From NCBI GenBank assembly GCA_945859605.1, contig OX243828.1, positions 26,364,949-26,428,948 on the forward strand: DNA of 64,000 nucleotides. The letters run 5' to 3'. The DNA comes from Lumbricus rubellus (lineage: Eukaryota > Annelida > Clitellata > Crassiclitellata > Lumbricidae). The translations under genes and the position numbers were made by a program. How positions within the stretch are numbered: position 1 is the first letter of the stretch; every line of letters begins with the position of its first letter. The notes under the pieces were generated by a model, which did no database searches, had not been told where the DNA came from, and was given only the letters and a program-made list of their open reading frames with translations. Positions 59,008 through 64,000 of this stretch are shown piece after piece.

Positions 59008-59567
59008 TAGAATGCATCTTTTCCCACAGCTATTCTTCTTTTTATTTCTACGCGACACCTTGCATCCTCTGTAACCACACTTCCCAGATAGCAGAACTTC
59101 TTCACCTGTTGTATTTCCTCCCCATTTAATGTGATGTTTACCGTTTCCTCTCCTCTCTTACTTATCTTCATCACCTTTGTTTTCTTTATGTTTATTTTCA
59201 AGTCGTAGTTCAGCGATATTGTATTTAAGCGGTCCATCGTCTGTTGTAAGCTTTCCCAACTGCCTGCCAACATCGCCTGGTCGTCTGCAAATCTTAGTGC
59301 TTTCACTATTTTCCCACTCACTTTTATCCCCTCCTCCAGTTCCTCTAACATTTCTCTGACAATTTTTTCAATATAAATGTTAAATAAAATTGGTGACAGG
59401 AGGCATCCTTGCCTCACTCCTCTTCCTATTTTTCCCGGCTCTAAGAATTCTCCATCGATTCTTATCTTTACTCTTTGTCCCATTTATAGATTACCTATCA
59501 ATCTTCTTTCTCACCAGTCCACCCCTATTCGTCTCAGTATACTCATTAATTTCTTCCAGTCCACTCT

Positions 59568-62500
59568 TCTTCTTCTTTATTCTTTTCCTTCAGGCTTGAA
59601 TTAATTCATCTCTACGGATGGGTCAGCCACTCGGATCCTCCTCTTCCACTTTCCTCTGTCTTTGGTGTCTTCATTTTTCAGTTTGAGTTGTTTCATGTCC
59701 TCCCGTATCACATCCTCCCATCTCTTCTTTTGTCGTCCCCGACTGCGTCGTCCATAGACATTCGCCTTCAAGATTCTTTTAAGGCCGCTGTCTTCCTCTC
59801 TTCCCATCACATGACCGTATCATCGCAACCTGGCCTCTTGTATCTTGTCCAAAATACACGCCACTCCAAGTTTCTTTCGGATGTCCTCGTTCTTATTTCT
59901 GTCCCTGAGTGAAATTCCCAGCATCCAACGAAGCATTCTCATCTCCGTCCTCTCTAGTAATCCCTCTCCCCTTCTCGTCATCGTCCAAGCCTCTGCCCCA
60001 TATATCATCACAGGTCTGACCATTGTTTTATATACCTTTCCTTTAAGTTGTATTGGCATTTTTGCGTCACAGACTGTACTGCAGTCAACTCCCTCCACTT
60101 CTGCCAAGCCAACCTGATCCTGTTTCTGATGTCGACCTCACAGCCACCCTGAGCATTCATTGTTGAACCAAGATATTTAAACGTTTCCGTCTGTTTAAGT
60201 TCCTTTCCTGTGTTGTCCATAATCCTAACTGCCTCAGCTGTTTTTGAGCAGACCATAGTTTCTGTCTTGGCGATGTTCACTTTCAGACCTTTGCTTTCTA
60301 ATGCCGTCTGCCAGTTCGTAGACCGTGTCTGCATCTTCTCTCCTGATTCATCTGCCACAATAAGATCGTCCGCATACAGCATGTCCCATGGCACCTATCT
60401 TCTTACATGCTCTGATACTGCATCCATTACTATAATGAATAGCGATGGATTTAGGCATGATCCTTGATGTACTCCTACCCGAATCTCGAAAGAGCCTGAG
60501 TTTCCTAGGCCGCTCCTCACCGTTGTCCTCGCACCCTCATACATTGATTTCACCAGCCGTACCATCTTTCTGAGACTCCTTTCATCCTCAGGCTCCAGTA
60601 GACGACTTCCCGTGGTACTCTGTCGAATGCCTTTTCCATATCCACAAAGGTCCAGTATCTTTTGTTGTTTCCTTCCATTATTTTTTCTTGCACCTGTCTT
60701 AGTATAAACACTGCATCTGTTGTACCCCTCCCTGGTCTAAAACCGAACTGATTATCATGCAACTCGACTTGTTCCCTGATGCGCTTCTCAATCACCTTTT
60801 CATACACTTTTAATCCAACCTCCAGCAATTTGATACCTCTGTAGTTCCCACACTCCATCACATCTCCTTTTTGCTTGTATAATGTTACAGTTTCGCTTTC
60901 TTTAAGGTCTTGAGGTAGTATTTCCTGTCTCATGAAATCATTCAGGATGACATATAACCACTCAATTCCTATAATATGGTCAAGTGCTTTAAACATTTCG
61001 GCCGTCATTCCAGATGGTCCCGATGCTTTTTTATTCTTCATCGATGCAACTGCTGCCTCAATCTCTTTCCTGGTGATTTCCTTTTCCGGTCCCGCAACTG
61101 GGTTGACCAACTGCAGAGGCTCCCTTGGATTTTCTTCATTAAGTAGTTCTACAAAGTATGTTTTCCATCGATTTCTAATCGCTTCTTCATCAACCAATAT
61201 CTTACCGTCTTTGTCTTTTATGATGTTTACCGATTGCTTATCCTGTCTGTTTCTTTGTCTTGCTCTTGCTATTTTATATATTTTGTCCTCCCCTCCTTGG
61301 TGTTTAGTTCCTGATATAGGCCTACACTTTGCAATGCTCTACTTTTATCGCTCATTCTGCCATATCTTGAAGGCAGTCTTCTTATTCTTTACTACTGTTT
61401 GTACCTCCTCGTCCCACCACCAAGTGTCTCTCTCCTTTCTCTTCTGACCTCTCGTTGTACCGCACACCCGCTCCGCGGCTTTCAACATGCCATTTTTCAA
61501 CTTATCCCATGTCATCACCTCTGTCCCAGCAAGTCTTGATTGTACTTCCAGCCTGTAGACGTCTGTTGTTTCCCTCTTAAGTTTCCACGTTCTAATGCGC
61601 TTCTTTTGGCTGCCCCTTTTTCCTTTCTGTTGAGTATGCACCATCATGTCCATGATCAGAATCCTGTGTTGGCTGACCACTGCCTCTCCTGGTATAACTT
61701 TACAGTTACGTATATGCTTCTTATCCTCCCTTCTCACCAGCATGTAATCAATCTGACTTGCACTTCTACCACTGCGGTATGTTATTCTATGCTCGTCGGA
61801 CTTCTTGAAGTATGTGTTCATGACTGCCAAGTCCAATTCTTGTGCCATTTCCAACAATCTTTCTCCCTCCTCATTTCTGCTTCCAAAACTCTGACCTCCA
61901 TGTATTTCCTCAAATCCCTCTTCCCTCATTCCGACATGCCCATTCATGTCAGAGCCCACAATCAGTCGCTCAGTGCTTGGTATGTTCCTTATCATAGTTT
62001 CCAGATCTTCGTGAAAGCTGTCCTTTTCCTCTTGATTGCAACCAGTCTGCGGTGCGTATCCCGAGATTATGTTACAAATATGACCCTGAATCACAAGTTA
62101 TAACAGCCATAAGTCTGTCATTACATCTCGTCACATCCACAACCGTCTCCTTCATTGCCGGGTCAAGTATCACACCCACTTTGCTTATCTTTGCCCCCAC
62201 TGTAGAGCAGTTTGTATCCATCTCCCAGCTCTCTGGCTCCCTGTTCGCTCCATCTGACTTTCTGAGGACACAAGATATTTATAGATCTTCTCTGCATGAC
62301 GTCCACAATTTCGCGGGCTCTCCACGTGAGGCTACCTACATTCCATGTGGCAAACCTCATTCTGGATTCGTCGCTTGCGGGGTACGCCCTAACAGTCCCT
62401 TGCAAATTTATCACACTGTCCGGGCAACAGTGCGCGTCGTTTCCAGAGAACGCCCTAGCCCTATGCTCATTCGAAAGTGTACTTGGATCCATAGAGAAAA

Positions 62501-62605
62501 ATTGGAGCAAAGTTTTTTCAGCCGGATGCCCTTCCTGACGTCAACCCTTTTTTCGGTGTGGAACCTAGCCTTTGGTGCTTGCACCTGCTCGCAAGGCAGC
62601 GAGGG
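59568..62605 (-). mobile_element. LINE X, RTE-like, nearly complete, inactive
   Basis: Flanked by a perfect 15-bp target duplication CTTCCAGTCCACTCT (59553-59567 and 62606-62620). On the minus strand: a 5' region with GGGCATCCGGCTGAAAAA; endonuclease MRFATWNVGSLTWRA (62380), GYAPQTGCNQEEKDSFHEDL, IVGSDMNGHVG, SQIDYMLVRRED (62090-61700); RT KASGPSGMTAEMFKA, NYRGIKLLEVGLKVYEKV, FGFRPGRGTTDAVF, FVDMEKAFDRVPREVVYW (61100-60600); YADDLIVADESG (60370); and a C-terminal block RMLRWMLGISLRDRNK. Frameshifts near 62100, 60500 and 60010 inactivate it. It uses the craniofacial-development-protein-2-like LINE layout. Confidence 0.85.
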
Positions 62606-62689
62606 CTTCCAGTCCACTCTGTCAAAAGCTTTTTCGTAGTCGACGAAACAGATGTATATATCTTATACTTCGCTCCATTTCTGCCACTT

Positions 62690-62960
62690 CACTGCGTCCT
62701 CTTATGATATCTGATCGGCTTGACGTCTTTGTCCCCCCGAGTCAGGACCGCCCTGGTTCAATCTAGATCATTTCCTGCATTGGTCCCTCCCTATGGAATG
62801 GGCTTTCCCCCATCAGTTCGCTCTGCCATCCTCTCTGGTCTTTCTCTCGTCTAAAAACTTGCCTTTTTCTCGGTGTTGAACGCACTGGGAGCGCTTCTGA
62901 AAGGCTCTTGCTGCAAGAAGCTCTTTATAATTGGTCAGATAAGATAAGATAGGATAAGAT
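62690..62960 (+). mobile_element. L2-like LINE copy, right part with tail
   Basis: SDRLDVFVPPSQDRPG, FPALVPPYGMGFPPSVRSA, then 3' UTR GGGAGCGCTTCTGAAAGG and an (ATAAG)n tail to about 62960. It completes the copy begun at 57187. Confidence 0.8.
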
Positions 62961-63449
62961 AAGCATAGCATAGTATAGTATTATATAGTACAGTACAGTA
63001 GTATAGTGTAGTATAGTATAGTATAATATAGCATAAACTTAGTATAGTATTACAGCCATTTACCTAATAGGAACGGAAGCGATGGTGTTATTTAACTGCC
63101 CTAATGAAATTATTTTCTTGGCTCTCATGATGAAGTCTACAGTGGAAACATTGTAGACTTCATAATTAGAGTCTGTTTGTTCCATGGACTTCAAAAGCGA
63201 TATGGAAAGAAACAGGTAGGTCTAGGCCCTATGGGTTGGATTTGGAGAAATTTTGAAAGTGAAATTGAATCCAGTTCATTCATCATAAAACTGTGGCGAA
63301 TGCGTCAACACATAATATTTGAAATTATTATCTACTATTTATTCTAACCATAGACCTCTATAATCTTGTGCGACCGGTGTCTTTAGATTGTTCCACTGCT
63401 GGGGTGTTCATGTAAAAACTAAGTCCATTTTCTACTGTTCATCATCCAG
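62961..63449. other. End of intron 6, TATAG-rich microsatellite then unassigned
   Basis: Imperfect (TATAG)n to about 63045, then AT-rich sequence without recognised features up to the exon 7 acceptor. Confidence 0.5.
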
Positions 63450-63566
63450 AGAATATGTTCGTGCAGAACACGTCGTGTGTTTTCAACTGCATTGCTGGTT
63501 ATATGGAGAACAAGACGAGTAATGATGGGAAGTGCATTCCGTGCAAAGATGGAATCTGTCCAAAAA
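63450..63566 (+). CDS. EGFR: EGFR-like receptor exon 7, end of furin-like domain 1
   Basis: The acceptor TTCATCATCCAG/AG enters in phase 1, making Glu, and the donor AAAA/GTAAGA at 63567 leaves in phase 1. Encoded: ENMFVQNTSCVFNCIAGYME, NKTSNDGKCIPCKDGICPK. It matches the human EGFR exon 8 pattern NYVV-x4-GSCVRAC, then VRKCKKCEGPCRKV, with all cysteines in place, and it is 117 nt as in human. Glycosylation sequons NTS and NKT. The next exon would begin receptor-L domain 2, outside the window. Confidence 0.93.
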
Positions 63567-64000
63567 GTAAGAAAACGTTTAATTACCGTCTAAATCCTTC
63601 ATCAAGTAATGAGATGTAAATATTATGTGAGCGAGTAAAGTCATAATAATATAATTATAACCGTGATGCACAATCATGTCTTTTCTACTTTCCAGTTTTG
63701 TCAGTCTTTCCTCTGTTTTAAAATGTCCACAGCTCCAGCATAAATAATCACGTTAGATCTTCCCGTTTTCTTTCCTGCGTAACACAAACCTCTCCACAAT
63801 GCGTGCAATCTTAAATTACCCACCCGTCATGTGGACTAATCCGCCATGTTGAACATGCACGTATACGTTTAAAAATGCAGAATTCGCCTTAGCCTATAAT
63901 TGCTTCTGTTGTTTTGGCTGTTTCGCTTGTTAATTAACTCCGTCAGATCTTCGTTCAACTCATGCCCCAGCTGCTCAAGAGTCATTACTCACTGCAAGAG
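63567..64000. other. Start of intron 7, nothing recognised
   Basis: No further exon or repeat could be supported before the right edge. Confidence 0.5.

Larger units (their letters stand above)
57510..62690 (-). mobile_element. LINE Y, 5'-truncated, holding LINE X and a mariner
   Basis: Read on the minus strand: YICFVDYEKAFDRVDW (62690-62606), interrupted by LINE X. It resumes at 59567 with WKKLMSILRRIGVDW-like codons, GVRQGCLLSPILFNIYIE, the RT active site ALRFADDQAMLAG and KFCYLGSVV (59483-59010). It is interrupted by a mariner at 58000-59007. Then TMVKTLVRSVVLYGSETWTM, the ERRTNEEILQLVEEKRSL block and the EGRMEGKRMRGRPRTMLL end (57960-57490), with a GAA-rich 3' tail. Active-site FADD is present but the copy is truncated and broken. 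Confidence 0.8.

Noticed and set aside
62411..62617. Small ORFs at the 5' end of LINE X
   Set aside because: LINE 5' sequence and shadows of it. No independent evidence of a gene.

Overview
The window is eukaryotic: spliced genes, long introns, many microsatellites and nested transposons of animal type. An invertebrate is most likely, possibly a marine deuterostome such as an echinoderm. That placement is inference from the mix of L2/CR1-like LINEs, RTE-like LINEs, Ty3/Gypsy, mariner, MULE and Polinton elements. No species is identified.

Host gene. I reconstruct one host gene, on the plus strand. Seven exons (12528-12600, 22084-22461, 33168-33302, 41969-42049, 42266-42363, 44429-44546, 63450-63566) join in frame to give the N-terminal 333 codons of an EGFR/ErbB-type receptor: signal peptide, first receptor-L domain and most of the first furin-like cysteine-rich domain. 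Every splice phase is compatible with its neighbour. The series of phases equals that of human EGFR as I recall it, except that human exons 2 and 3 are one exon here. The rest of the receptor lies beyond the right edge. Most of the 51 kb it spans is transposon-filled intron.

Mobile DNA, left to right. 0-12.5 kb (upstream of the receptor): mariner, LINE and L2 fragments, two MULE-like elements with word-array termini, and an RTE-like LINE split by a 1.46-kb LTR-like insertion holding a minisatellite. Intron 1 (12.6-22.1 kb): a MULE-like element, an L2 copy, a decayed Gypsy, a decayed DNA transposon, and a mariner split by a hAT MITE. Intron 2 (22.5-33.2 kb): a Gypsy with an internal inverted duplication, an unclassified GC-rich block and a mariner. 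Intron 3 (33.3-42.0 kb): a 5-kb transposon with two younger elements inside it, a cysteine-rich CXC-like fragment and a tandem array. Intron 6 (44.5-63.4 kb): a Polinton inserted in an L2 copy, more MULE-like elements, and a four-deep LINE/mariner nest.

Two systems stand out. (1) An 8.69-kb Polinton/Maverick-type element (45915-54605) has terminal inverted repeats of about 330-345 bp and a perfect 6-bp target duplication, TTAGTT. It carries one recognisable gene, a seven-exon protein-primed family B DNA polymerase with an N-terminal zinc-ribbon-like region. I find no integrase, ATPase, protease or capsid gene. (2) A group of at least seven MULE-like elements has termini that are inverted arrays of 12-16-bp words. 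Each family has its own word. The best-preserved copies have 8-9-bp target duplications, and one carries a piece of a MULE-type transposase.
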